A stretch of 8,824 bases of DNA, taken from an uncultured Clostridia bacterium. GTDB taxonomy: Bacteria > Bacillota > Clostridia > Christensenellales > Borkfalkiaceae. Under the pieces are notes generated by a model, which saw nothing but the letters and a program-made list of their open reading frames with translations, ran no database searches and was not told the DNA's origin. A program made the translations under genes and the position numbers. The stretch spans positions 1 to 8,824 of the forward strand of contig CANREX010000058.1 of assembly GCA_947629735.1 (NCBI GenBank). Reading direction: 5' to 3'. Positions 1 through 6,650 of this stretch are shown in pieces. How positions within the stretch are numbered: position 1 is the first letter of the stretch; every line of letters begins with the position of its first letter.

Positions 1-76
1 GAGGTGTAGCGCAGTTTGGTAGCGCGTCTGGTTAGGGACCAGAAGGTCGTGGGTTCAAGTCCCGTCACCTCAACCA
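1..76 (+). tRNA. tRNA-Pro, anticodon AGG, first base outside the window
   Basis: The sequence folds as a complete cloverleaf apart from one base. The acceptor strand at 1-6 pairs with 66-71, and A72 implies a T just before the window. The D-arm is GCGC (9-12) with GCGC (22-25). The anticodon stem is TCTGG (27-31) with CCAGA (39-43), and the T-loop is TTCAAGT. A73 is the discriminator base and CCA is encoded at 74-76. The seven-base anticodon loop TTAGGGA puts AGG at 34-36, which reads proline CCU. Bacterial tRNA-Pro usually has T, G or C at position 34, so A34 is unusual and would probably be edited to inosine. A terminator hairpin follows three bases after the CCA. Confidence 0.93.
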
Positions 77-78
77 AC

Positions 79-119
79 AAAGCGGCGCAGGCAAACAAGC
101 CTACGCCGCTTTGCGTTTT
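79..119 (+). terminator. Rho-independent terminator of tRNA-Pro
   Basis: A 14-bp stem (79-92 with 99-112, one C-A mismatch) closes a six-base AAACAA loop and is followed by GCGTTTTA. It lies directly after the tRNA CCA end, so it ends the tRNA transcript before mntP. Confidence 0.85.
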
Positions 120-160
120 ACCCGCAACCACGGTGGAATTCTTTTTGTTAATTAGATATT

Positions 161-177
161 TTTTAACTGTGTTAAAA
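161..177 (+). promoter_or_regulatory. Perfect inverted repeat, candidate operator of mntP
   Basis: TTTTAAC and GTTAAAA are perfect 7-bp arms around TGT, ending two bases before the -35 hexamer of mntP. That position suits an activator or an upstream repressor. No regulator is recognised. Some Mn2+ efflux genes are known to be activated by MntR, but this sequence cannot be assigned to MntR by eye. Confidence 0.4.
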
Positions 178-179
178 TG

Positions 180-208
180 TTTACAAAATGAAGTAAATAT
201 ATTATAAT
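180..208 (+). promoter_or_regulatory. Sigma-A-type promoter of mntP
   Basis: TTTACA (180-185), a 17-bp spacer and TATAAT (203-208). Transcription should start near 215, only two or three bases before the ATG at 218, so there is no room for a Shine-Dalgarno site. Confidence 0.75.
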
Positions 209-217
209 ATAATTCGT

Positions 218-814
218 ATGTGGTTGTTGGTTTTACAGATTATTCTTCTCGGTATATCGCTCGCTATGGACGCGTTCGCGGTGTCCGTGACGGACGGAAT
301 GTGCTATGGCGATATCGGAAAGGGCAAAGCCGTTTCGATTCCCATAACATTCGGTCTGTTTCAGACGGCTATGCCGCTTGCGGGGTTCTTCCTCGGCACT
401 CTCTTTATTCAATACATAGATTCGTTTGATCACTACGTAGCTTTCGGGTTATTGCTGTTTATAGGCGGAAAGATGATTTTCGACGGCATAAAGGAGTTGC
501 GGAGCGGGGAGGAGCAATTCTCACCCAAGAAATTTAATTACGGCGAAGTGCTCTTGCAGGGAGTCGCGACGAGTATCGACGCTTTGGCGGTCGGGATAAG
601 CATGCTTTCCATGAACGGCATAACCAACGGGAACGTGTTCGGGTTTGTCGCGATAATCGGCGTAGTTACATTCCTTATCAGCCTCGGCGGGTTGATTTTG
701 GGCAAAAAAATCGGCAAGCTGTTCGCCGAAAAGGCGTGCATTGCCGAAATTTTGGGCGGTTTGGTGCTCGTCGCGATAGGACTTAAAGTGCTTATCGAAG
801 GAATTATCGGTTGA
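218..814 (+). CDS. mntP: Putative manganese efflux pump MntP
   Basis: This 198-residue protein matches the size and pattern of the MntP (YebN, DUF204) family, small six-helix inner-membrane exporters that lower cytoplasmic Mn2+. The two family signature repeats are visible: AMDAFAVS (residues 16-23, with Asp18) and ATSIDALAVGI (117-127, with Asp121), each in a membrane segment. Hydrophobic segments lie near residues 1-22, 40-64, 73-90, 110-131, 140-161 and 176-197, which supports the six-helix topology. The first ATG is chosen because it begins helix 1; the next Met (residue 17) would delete that helix. No ribosome binding site precedes it and the TATAAT box ends nine bases upstream, so the mRNA may be leaderless. 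The yybP-ykoY manganese riboswitch that often precedes this family cannot fit in the leader. The 3' end overlaps murG on the other strand by 11 bp. Confidence 0.93.
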   Translation: MWLLVLQIILLGISLAMDAFAVSVTDGMCYGDIGKGKAVSIPITFGLFQTAMPLAGFFLGTLFIQYIDSFDHYVAFGLLLFIGGKMIFDGIKELRSGEEQFSPKKFNYGEVLLQGVATSIDALAVGISMLSMNGITNGNVFGFVAIIGVVTFLISLGGLILGKKIGKLFAEKACIAEILGGLVLVAIGLKVLIEGIIG

Positions 815-1841
815 TAATTCGCTGTATTTCATTCTCGATATTGTTGTTGCCGCACTTGACGCACGATTGCGCGAGGGCGGCTTTTAATTTGTCGTCTGCT
901 ATCAAATCGTCGATTGCCGTTTTAAGCGTTTGCGGGGAGAGTTCTTTTTCCGCCAGAACGCGGCAAAGCCCTTTTTTCCTGAAATATTCGGCGTTTTCCG
1001 TCTGGTCGCCGCGGCTCGCCCCCGCAAGCGGGATAAACAGCGTGGGAATTTTCAGCGCAATCAGCTCGTTTGCGGAGTTTGAGCCGCACCTTGACACGGC
1101 GTAGTCCGCACACCCGTAAATCAGTCCCATATCCTTGGTGAATTCAATCTGTTTATAGCCGTCTATCCGACAGTCGGCATGGTTTCCCTTGCCGCAAATG
1201 TGGACAACGTTGTACTTAGCGCAAAGCCCCAGCAGTATTTCCCTGAGCGCGCGGTTAATCTTTTCCGAGCCGCTGCCGCCCCCGAAACCGAGGACGGTGG
1301 GGCGCAAATCGAGCCCCATTTTCTCTTTCGCAGCGAGTTTATCAACCGAAAAGAGCGATTTCCGCATGGGCGAGCCCGTGTAAACGCCGTTTTTGAATTT
1401 TTCCGCCGTCTGCGGGAAGGACGTCAACACTCTCTCACATTTTTTGGCTATGAGTTTGTTTGTCAGCCCCGCGGAGATGTCCGATTCGTGCGTGAGCACT
1501 GGTATATTGAGCTTAGCCGCCGCATAAGCCGCGGGCAGGCACACGTAGCCGCCCTTGCAAAACAGCAGGTCGGGCTCGCTCTCTTTCAGAATTTCGAGGC
1601 ATTTTTTATAGCTTTTAAGCAGTTTGAAGGGTATTTTAAGGTTGCAAAGCAGCTTACCGCGCACCAATTTCACGCCTTCGAACTCATAAAAAGGTATGCC
1701 GTATTGGGCGCAAATGCTCTTTTCAATGGCGGGAGTGCCGAGGTACGCGACCTCGGATTTATCCTTCAAGTCCTCGTAAAGGGCGATATTCGGCACAACG
1801 TGCCCGGCGCTGCCACCGCCGCAAAACATAATTTTTTTCAT
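804..1841 (-). CDS. murG: MurG, UDP-GlcNAc:undecaprenyl-PP-MurNAc-pentapeptide GlcNAc transferase
   Basis: MurG adds GlcNAc to lipid I on the cytoplasmic face of the membrane, giving lipid II for peptidoglycan synthesis. The protein is 345 residues, close to the usual 350-370, and the two Rossmann-like lobes of the GT-B fold can be followed. The N-terminal lobe has the glycine-rich GGGSAGH (8-14), GGYVCLP (97-103) and HESD (118-121, the Firmicutes form of HEQN). The C-terminal donor lobe has GGGSGS (187-192), RCGSNSANEL (251-260) and SRGDQTENA (277-285). The gene stands apart from any division or cell-wall cluster, between mntP (convergent) and a divergent small gene. A paralogue elsewhere in the genome is possible. 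The first ATG is used because MKKI starts the first beta strand. No Shine-Dalgarno site precedes it, and a TATAAT box lies six bases upstream. Confidence 0.93.
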   Translation of the reverse strand: MKKIMFCGGGSAGHVVPNIALYEDLKDKSEVAYLGTPAIEKSICAQYGIPFYEFEGVKLVRGKLLCNLKIPFKLLKSYKKCLEILKESEPDLLFCKGGYVCLPAAYAAAKLNIPVLTHESDISAGLTNKLIAKKCERVLTSFPQTAEKFKNGVYTGSPMRKSLFSVDKLAAKEKMGLDLRPTVLGFGGGSGSEKINRALREILLGLCAKYNVVHICGKGNHADCRIDGYKQIEFTKDMGLIYGCADYAVSRCGSNSANELIALKIPTLFIPLAGASRGDQTENAEYFRKKGLCRVLAEKELSPQTLKTAIDDLIADDKLKAALAQSCVKCGNNNIENEIQRIINR

Positions 1842-1847
1842 CGTGAT

Positions 1848-1853
1848 ATTATA
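1848..1853 (-). promoter_or_regulatory. -10 element of murG, adjacent to its start codon
   Basis: On the minus strand a consensus TATAAT is separated from the murG ATG by six bases (ATCACG). With the usual six to eight bases to the start point, transcription would begin at or beside the ATG. The hexamer 17 bp upstream, ACATAA, is a poor -35. The rest of 1854-2030 shows no gene. Confidence 0.5.
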
Positions 1854-2030
1854 CTTTTTTGCGCCGTATATTATGTGGGCGCGGAATAATATTTTGCTTT
1901 GTCGGTCATAATGGCGTTTGAAGCCGTTTGATTTCCACTTGCTTTTTCGGTTAAATTACATTTGAAAACGCAGGGCAGATGTCTTTTTGACTTGAAAATG
2001 CGCGCTTTTTTCGCAATTTATCGGCAGAAG

Positions 2031-2059
2031 TTGACAAACGGCGCAAAGGATAGTAAAAT
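2031..2059 (+). promoter_or_regulatory. Strong promoter giving a leaderless transcript
   Basis: A consensus TTGACA (2031-2036), a 17-bp spacer and TAAAAT (2054-2059). The following gene's ATG begins seven bases after the end of the -10, exactly where the transcript should start. Confidence 0.8.
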
Positions 2060-2065
2060 AAAAGC

Positions 2066-2425
2066 ATGGAACCCTTGTACATTTTATTTGTGTGCGCCGG
2101 AGGGGTGTTCGTCGTCTTGCTTTTAGCGCTCATGCTCGCGAGCATAGAGGGGTGGAGGCGCAATTCGGACATCAGAAAGGAACTTTCCAAGACGTACGGC
2201 GACAAGAATATCGCCAAAATGGAATACGACATCGCCTTTTACGACGGCGATTTATACGCCCGCGGCTCTCGCTCAGACAGCGCGAAGCAAGTCACTTTCG
2301 ACGACGTTTTCGGGGGCGATGAGGACGAGGGGGAAGAGGACGAACTTTCCCGCTTCAAACCCATCGGGGAAACGCACAGCAATGTGGTTGTCGGTCATTA
2401 CGACCCCGAAACTTCCAACGAATAA
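2066..2425 (+). CDS. Hypothetical single-pass membrane protein with acidic tail
   Basis: I do not recognise this 119-residue protein. It has one strong hydrophobic segment at about residues 4-26, with almost no charge before it, and a basic stretch just after it (W30, R31, R32), which predicts an N-out, C-in anchor by the positive-inside rule. The cytoplasmic part is polar, with a very acidic stretch at about 79-93 (DDVFGGDEDEGEEDE), and no catalytic motif is evident. A consensus promoter supports expression. There is no ribosome binding site, so translation probably starts on a leaderless mRNA. The alternative Met at residue 23 would destroy the membrane segment. The gene is divergent from murG and convergent with the small secreted protein gene downstream, and a terminator follows. 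It could be a membrane adaptor or scaffold, but nothing here shows that. Confidence 0.7.
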   Translation: MEPLYILFVCAGGVFVVLLLALMLASIEGWRRNSDIRKELSKTYGDKNIAKMEYDIAFYDGDLYARGSRSDSAKQVTFDDVFGGDEDEGEEDELSRFKPIGETHSNVVVGHYDPETSNE

Positions 2426-2470
2426 ATTTTTTGGTTTGCCGTTAAACTTCATACAATTTGATAAATTTCA

Positions 2471-2500
2471 CCGTCGGAGTAATTTCTTCGGCGGTTTTTT
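2471..2500 (+). terminator. Rho-independent terminator after the 119-residue protein
   Basis: A 9-bp stem with two G-T wobbles (2471-2479 with 2486-2494) around TAATTT is followed by six T (2495-2500). It faces the plus-strand gene. Read in the other direction its T tract is poor, although the convergent minus-strand gene ends only 16 bases away. Confidence 0.85.
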
Positions 2501-2515
2501 ATTGCGGATTTTGCG

Positions 2516-2932
2516 CTATTTTACCGCGAAATTCATCAAAAGCGGCTTGCCGAACACGGGCATGCTTATTGTGAATTTGCCGTTGGAAATCTTAGTCGTC
2601 TGCTTAAACCTGTAACCCAAAATTCCCAATTCCGCGCTCAGCTCACGCGTCTTGGGGTTGAACGTGTAGTTGCACCTGTAAATATGCTTTTTGCCGAACC
2701 TTTTGCGCTTGAAACTCACTTCCAACTCTTTCTCGTCGAGCAGCGTTATCCTGAAATATTCGTACTGTTCGAGGAGGTCCTCATTCCCCAGCCTCGCCGC
2801 GGTACATTCGTAAGTGTTTATATAGGGGTGAGTCAGATCTTTAAGCGACGAATCTTTGTCAAACGTGAACGCGCATAAAAACACGCACGCCGTCGCGAAA
2901 AGGAGCAGCAAGAGGTAATATTTTCTTTTCAT
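2516..2932 (-). CDS. Hypothetical small secreted or membrane-anchored protein
   Basis: A 138-residue protein I cannot assign to a family. The start MKRKYY is followed by a long hydrophobic core at about residues 5-23, a typical signal peptide or anchor. Cys16 and Cys20 lie inside the core but no good lipobox is seen. The exported part alternates charged and hydrophobic residues (for example 59-90 and 97-124), as expected of a mainly beta-sheet domain, and is basic in the middle (FKRKRFGKKH, 74-83). The reading frame extends 16 codons further upstream, but that extension runs into the fba terminator hairpin and would bury the signal sequence, so the internal ATG at 2932 is preferred. No Shine-Dalgarno site precedes it, and a TACTAT box lies five bases upstream. 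Confidence 0.68.
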   Translation of the reverse strand: MKRKYYLLLLLFATACVFLCAFTFDKDSSLKDLTHPYINTYECTAARLGNEDLLEQYEYFRITLLDEKELEVSFKRKRFGKKHIYRCNYTFNPKTRELSAELGILGYRFKQTTKISNGKFTISMPVFGKPLLMNFAVK

Positions 2933-2937
2933 ACCCG

Positions 2938-2943
2938 ATAGTA
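2938..2943 (-). promoter_or_regulatory. Possible -10 element of the small secreted protein gene
   Basis: TACTAT on the minus strand ends five bases before the chosen ATG. No convincing -35 is found, because that position overlaps the T tract of the fba terminator (TATTTT at 2961-2966). It is a weak call on its own, supported by the same arrangement at murG and at the gene beginning at 2066. Confidence 0.35.
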
Positions 2944-2960
2944 TGAGTATTTTTGCAGTA

Positions 2961-2997
2961 AAAATAACCGTCCGCCCCATAATATAAGGGCGGACGG
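2961..2997 (-). terminator. Rho-independent terminator of fba
   Basis: A perfect 10-bp stem (2968-2977 with 2988-2997) encloses a ten-base AT-rich loop. On the minus strand it is followed by TTATTTTT, 46 bases past the fba stop codon. It separates fba from the secreted protein gene downstream. Confidence 0.88.
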
Positions 2998-3043
2998 CAT
3001 TTTATGCGCCTTGTCGCATGAATTTAATCTATGTATTTTAATT

Positions 3044-3910
3044 TCAGGCTTTGCCTATGCAGCCGAATATCTCCATCTTTTCCTTTACGGTAGCCTTGAT
3101 TGCGGCAGCGCCGTCCGCGAGGAGCTTTCTGGGGTCGAAGCCCTTGCCCTGCAAGTCCTTGCCCGCCTCGATGTACTTCCTCGTCGCTTCCTGGAAAGCG
3201 AGCTGACATTCGGTATTGACGTTGATTTTGGCAACGCCGAGGGATATCGCCTTTTTGATCATTTCGGTGGGAATACCCGTGCCGCCGTGGAGTACGAGGG
3301 GCATGTTGCCGACCTTTGCCTTTACCGCGGCGAGCGTTTCGAAGCTGAGCCCTTCCCAATTTGCGGGGTATTTGCCGTGAATGTTGCCGATGCCCGCGGC
3401 GAGCATTGTCACGCCGAGGTCTGCGATTTTCTTACATTCTTCGGGGTCGGCACATTCGCCCTTGCCTATAACGCCGTCTTCTTCGCCGCCTATCGCGCCG
3501 ACTTCCGCTTCGAGCGACAGCCCGAGCTGTTTGGTGACATTCACGAGCTCTTTCGTCTTTTCGACGTTTTCCTCGATGGGGAAGTGAGAGCCGTCGAACA
3601 TGATGGAAGAGAAGCCCGCCTTAATGCACTTGTAGCAGCCTTCGTATGTGCCGTGGTCGAGGTGTAAAGCTACGGGAACGGTTATTTTCATTTCCTCTAT
3701 CATAGCCTTGACCATATCCGCGACTACTTTGAAGCCCGTCATATATTTGCCCGCGCCCTCGGAAACGCCCAAAATAACGGGAGCTTTCAGCTCTTCCGCC
3801 GTTTGAAGTATGGATTTAGTCCATTCGAGGTTGTTTATATTGAACTGACCAACCGCGTACTTGCCGTCCCTTGCTTTTTCAAGCATTTCCTTTGCCGAAA
3901 CCAATGCCAT
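3044..3910 (-). CDS. fba: Class II fructose-1,6-bisphosphate aldolase
   Basis: A zinc-dependent aldolase that reversibly cleaves fructose-1,6-bisphosphate into dihydroxyacetone phosphate and glyceraldehyde-3-phosphate in the cytosol. At 288 residues it has the length of the Bacillus-type class II enzymes. Visible active-site features are Asp85 and His86 in LHLDHGT, Glu134 in SLEAEVG, His178 in GNIHG and His208 in LHGGTG, which supply the catalytic acid and the metal ligands. GVAKINVNT (225-233) is the conserved phosphate-binding region. The ATG is preceded by GGAGG with a six-base spacer, so the start is clear. The gene is alone in its transcript, with its own promoter and terminator, and is divergent from gap, the next enzyme acting on its triose product. 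Tagatose-bisphosphate aldolases share this fold, but the gap neighbour favours Fba. Confidence 0.95.
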   Translation of the reverse strand: MALVSAKEMLEKARDGKYAVGQFNINNLEWTKSILQTAEELKAPVILGVSEGAGKYMTGFKVVADMVKAMIEEMKITVPVALHLDHGTYEGCYKCIKAGFSSIMFDGSHFPIEENVEKTKELVNVTKQLGLSLEAEVGAIGGEEDGVIGKGECADPEECKKIADLGVTMLAAGIGNIHGKYPANWEGLSFETLAAVKAKVGNMPLVLHGGTGIPTEMIKKAISLGVAKINVNTECQLAFQEATRKYIEAGKDLQGKGFDPRKLLADGAAAIKATVKEKMEIFGCIGKA

Positions 3911-3971
3911 AATTACCTCCGATTATCATAAAAAATATTATTTTTGTAAACAAAATTTTATTTACCTTTCA

Positions 3972-4000
3972 AGTATAATTCAAAACGCCGTAAATTTCAA
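3972..4000 (-). promoter_or_regulatory. Promoter of fba
   Basis: On the minus strand, TTGAAA (3995-4000), a 17-bp spacer and TATACT (3972-3977). The start point would be near 3965, leaving a leader of about 55 bases with a good ribosome binding site. The rest of the AT-rich 3911-4192 region shows no gene; a few irregular TTAAAG repeats at 4085-4109 are not convincing operators. Confidence 0.7.
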
Positions 4001-4123
4001 GTGTATTTTCAAAATTTATTGTCATTTTCGCGCAGAATATACCAAGTTTTGTTGCGCCACGCGCCTTTGAACGCAAAATATATGTTAAAGCGTAAATTAA
4101 AGTTTAAAGATTTTGATATTTTG

Positions 4124-4152
4124 TTGACTTGCAAAAAGTAATTTGATATAAT
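4124..4152 (+). promoter_or_regulatory. Promoter of gap
   Basis: TTGACT (4124-4129), a 17-bp spacer and a perfect TATAAT (4147-4152). The start point is expected near 4159, giving a leader of about 34 bases that includes GGAGG at 4179-4183. This is among the strongest promoters in the window, as suits a glycolytic gene. Confidence 0.88.
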
Positions 4153-4192
4153 CTTAGCGAAAAGAATATTTTTAATTCGGAGGAATTCTATT

Positions 4193-5209
4193 ATGGCAAA
4201 TGTAAAAGTTGCTATCAACGGTTTCGGACGTATCGGTCGTCTCGCTTTCAGACAGATGTTCGATGCAGAAGGTTATGAAATCGTGGCTATCAACGACTTG
4301 ACAAGCCCTAAAATGCTTGCGCACCTCTTAAAGTATGATTCCGCACAGGGCAGATATAAGTATGCCGACAGCGTAGTTGCGGGAGAGGACAGCATCACGG
4401 TAAACGGAAAGGCAATCAAGATCTACGCGGAAAAGGACGCGGCTAATCTCCCTTGGGGACAGATAGGCGTAGACGTGGTTCTCGAATGTACGGGCTTCTA
4501 TACATCCAAAGAAAAGGCTTCCGCGCACATCGCGGCGGGCGCAAAGAAATGCGTTATTTCCGCACCTGCGGGCAACGACCTTCCCACAATCGTATACAGC
4601 GTAAACGAAGATACGCTTAAACCCACCGACACGGTTATCTCCGCAGCGAGCTGCACGACCAACTGCCTTGCACCCATGGCTGCAACGCTCAACAAGCTCT
4701 GCAAGATCAAGAAGGGCTATATGACGACTATCCACGCTTACACGGGCGACCAGATGGTTCTCGACGGACCTCACCGCAAGGGCGATCTGAGAAGGGCGAG
4801 GGCTGCTGCCGTAAATATCGTTCCCAATTCCACGGGCGCGGCAAAGGCTATCGGTCTGGTTATTCCCGAGCTCAACGGCGTGCTTGACGGCTGCGCACAG
4901 CGCGTGCCTGTTCCCACCGGTTCGCTTACCCAGCTCATTGCGGTATGCGAGGGCGAAATCGACGCAAAGAGCGTAAACGCGGCAATGAAGGCGGCTTCCA
5001 GCGCTTCCTACGGCTATACGGAAGATGAAATCGTTTCCAGCGACGTCATCGGCATCACCTACGGCTCGCTGTTCGACGCAACCCAGACGAAGTGCATGCC
5101 CCTCGGCGACGGCACGACGTTGGTCAAAGTCGTATCTTGGTACGATAACGAAAATTCGTATACTTCCCAGATGGTAAGGACTATCAAATACTTTGCCGAA
5201 TTGAAGTAA
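4193..5209 (+). CDS. gap: Glyceraldehyde-3-phosphate dehydrogenase, type I
   Basis: This enzyme oxidises glyceraldehyde-3-phosphate to 1,3-bisphosphoglycerate with NAD+ and phosphate. The 338-residue protein has the Rossmann dinucleotide motif INGFGRIGR (8-16), and Asp35 in AINDL points to NAD rather than NADP. The catalytic domain has the signature SAASCTTNCLAP with Cys154 as nucleophile, His181 in TIHAYTGDQ, and the phosphate-site segments RRARAAAVNIVP (200-211) and STGAAKAIG (213-221). The C-terminal SWYDNENSY is intact. GGAGG lies nine bases before the ATG. The gene has its own promoter and terminator and is not followed by pgk or tpi, unlike many Firmicutes glycolytic operons. It is divergent from fba, which makes its substrate. 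Confidence 0.97.
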   Translation: MANVKVAINGFGRIGRLAFRQMFDAEGYEIVAINDLTSPKMLAHLLKYDSAQGRYKYADSVVAGEDSITVNGKAIKIYAEKDAANLPWGQIGVDVVLECTGFYTSKEKASAHIAAGAKKCVISAPAGNDLPTIVYSVNEDTLKPTDTVISAASCTTNCLAPMAATLNKLCKIKKGYMTTIHAYTGDQMVLDGPHRKGDLRRARAAAVNIVPNSTGAAKAIGLVIPELNGVLDGCAQRVPVPTGSLTQLIAVCEGEIDAKSVNAAMKAASSASYGYTEDEIVSSDVIGITYGSLFDATQTKCMPLGDGTTLVKVVSWYDNENSYTSQMVRTIKYFAELK

Positions 5210-5226
5210 CGGCTCACAAAAGCGTT

Positions 5227-5258
5227 CAGGGCTTCGGGGTCACCCGAGGCCCTGTTTT
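5227..5258 (+). terminator. Rho-independent terminator of gap
   Basis: A 12-bp stem with one G-T wobble (5227-5238 with 5243-5254) closed by a GTCA tetraloop and followed by TTTT. It lies 17 bases after the gap stop codon. The T tract is short but the stem is very stable. Confidence 0.85.
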
Positions 5259-5411
5259 CGGTATATAAATCGGCTGCGGCAGGTTGTTTTGCGCCTTTGC
5301 CGCGCTATTTAACGCATGGTTTGCCGCGAAAACTAAGTGGATATCACTGAAAATCAAGGCGATTTCCACCGAGCTTTCGGTATACGATGCGCTGTAATCG
5401 TTAAAATTTTC

Positions 5412-5459
5412 TATAATGAATTTGATTTCCGCGCGGGAGAGTTTTTCATCTTTGCGCGG
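5412..5459 (+). promoter_or_regulatory. Candidate -10 and leader hairpin of the flavodiiron gene
   Basis: TATAAT is at 5412-5417, but no good -35 lies 16-18 bp upstream (GCGCTG at 17 bp), so an activator may be needed. The leader contains CCGCGC (5429-5434), which can pair with GCGCGG (5454-5459) just before the ribosome binding site GGGAG at 5464-5468. The interval 5259-5411 shows no gene; it has a possible hairpin with GCGGCA and TGCCGC arms near 5275-5305. Confidence 0.4.
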
Positions 5460-5473
5460 TTTCGGGAGTGATT

Positions 5474-6631
5474 ATGAAAGAGGTTGTCAACGGAATTTAT
5501 TATGTCGGCGTGGACGATTTGGATATCAGACTGTTTGAAGGCATTTTGCCCGTGGAGCACGGCATGGCTTACAATTCGTACGTGATAAAGGACGAAAAGT
5601 GCGCCGTAATAGACAGCGTGGACGCGCATTTCGGGGCTGAATGGCTCAAAAACGTGCGCGAAGCTCTCGGCGGGCGCGCCCCCGACTATATCGTCGTGCT
5701 GCACATGGAGCCCGACCATTCGGCAAATATTTACGAATTTACGCAAAGATATCCCGAGGCGAAAGTCGTCGGAAACGCAAAGACGTTCGTAATGCTTCAA
5801 GAATTTTTCGGAACGGACTACGCCGAGCGCAGGGTCGTCGTGAAAGACGGCGAAACGCTGTCGCTTGGCAAGCATGAACTGACCTTTGTCTTTGCGCCCA
5901 TGGTGCACTGGCCCGAGGTTATGACGGCTTACGAAAGCGCGACAAAGACGCTGTTTTCGGCGGACGCGTTCGGGAAGTTCGGCGCGAATTGCCATGAGGA
6001 GGAATGGGAAAACGAGGCGCGCAGATATTATTACGCGATAGTTGGCAAGTACGGCGTGCAGGTGCAGTCGCTTCTTAAAAAGCTGTCCGCATTTGAAATC
6101 GGGAGGATATGTTCGCTGCACGGACCGGTTTTGGATAAGGGGCTCGACCGCTATATCGGACTTTACTCCAAGTGGGCGGCGTACGAACCCGAAGTGCGCG
6201 GCGTGCTCATCGCCTACACGTCGGTTTACGGGCACACAAAGGCTGCCGCCGAGTATTTGGCGGACAAACTTGATGAAAAGGGCGTAAAATATGAGATTTA
6301 TGACGTCGCCGCGGCTGAGCGCACGAATTTGATTGCAAAGGCGTTTGAATATTCCGCAGTCGTATTCGCAACGACCACTTATAACGCCGATATTTTCCCG
6401 CCCATGAGGGAATTCATAGACTGCCTGACCGAGCGCAACTACTGCAACCGCGTTGTGGCGTTTATGGAGAATGGCAGCTGGGCGCCCGTCGCCGCCCGCA
6501 CAATGCAGGCTAAGTTCGAAAAGAGCAAAAATATAGTCTTTGCGGAAAATTGCGTGAAGATTCGCTCGGCTTTGAACGACGAAAGCAGGGCGCAGATTTC
6601 CGCGCTTGCGGAAGAGCTTAGCGCGAAATAA
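5474..6631 (+). CDS. fprA: Flavodiiron protein (A-type flavoprotein, O2/NO reductase)
   Basis: Flavodiiron proteins reduce O2 to water or NO to N2O in the cytoplasm of anaerobes, usually taking electrons from rubredoxin. The 385-residue protein has both expected modules. The N-terminal metallo-beta-lactamase-like domain (about 1-240) keeps all seven diiron ligands: His77, Glu79, Asp81 and His82 in HMEPDH, His145 in MVHWPE, Asp164 in SADAFG and His216 in SLHGPV. The C-terminal flavodoxin domain (about 242-385) begins VLIAYTSVYGHT, whose TSVYGHT (249-255) binds the FMN phosphate. There is no fused rubredoxin or flavin reductase domain, so it is a class A enzyme. The ATG at 5474 is preferred over a GTG six bases upstream because GGGAG at 5464-5468 has proper spacing only to the ATG. 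A PPOX-family gene follows after 19 bases. O2 versus NO preference cannot be read from sequence. Confidence 0.95.
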   Translation: MKEVVNGIYYVGVDDLDIRLFEGILPVEHGMAYNSYVIKDEKCAVIDSVDAHFGAEWLKNVREALGGRAPDYIVVLHMEPDHSANIYEFTQRYPEAKVVGNAKTFVMLQEFFGTDYAERRVVVKDGETLSLGKHELTFVFAPMVHWPEVMTAYESATKTLFSADAFGKFGANCHEEEWENEARRYYYAIVGKYGVQVQSLLKKLSAFEIGRICSLHGPVLDKGLDRYIGLYSKWAAYEPEVRGVLIAYTSVYGHTKAAAEYLADKLDEKGVKYEIYDVAAAERTNLIAKAFEYSAVVFATTTYNADIFPPMREFIDCLTERNYCNRVVAFMENGSWAPVAARTMQAKFEKSKNIVFAENCVKIRSALNDESRAQISALAEELSAK

Positions 6632-6650
6632 CGCGCAAAAAGGTGATAAA

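Noticed and set aside
16..207. 63-residue frame starting in tRNA-Pro
   Set aside because: It runs through the tRNA and its terminator; coincidental.
1179..1889. Plus-strand 236-residue frame antisense to murG
   Set aside because: It is a shadow of murG, whose motifs are all intact on the other strand, and it resembles no protein family.
2933..2980. Upstream extension of the 138-residue secreted protein
   Set aside because: The extra 16 codons start inside the fba terminator hairpin and would place residues before a typical basic-hydrophobic signal sequence.
3011..3667. Plus-strand 218-residue frame antisense to fba
   Set aside because: It is a shadow of the aldolase gene, with no promoter or ribosome binding site.
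5411..6235. Minus-strand 274-residue frame antisense to the flavodiiron gene
   Set aside because: The opposite strand encodes a full flavodiiron protein with all metal ligands; this frame comes from its codon bias.
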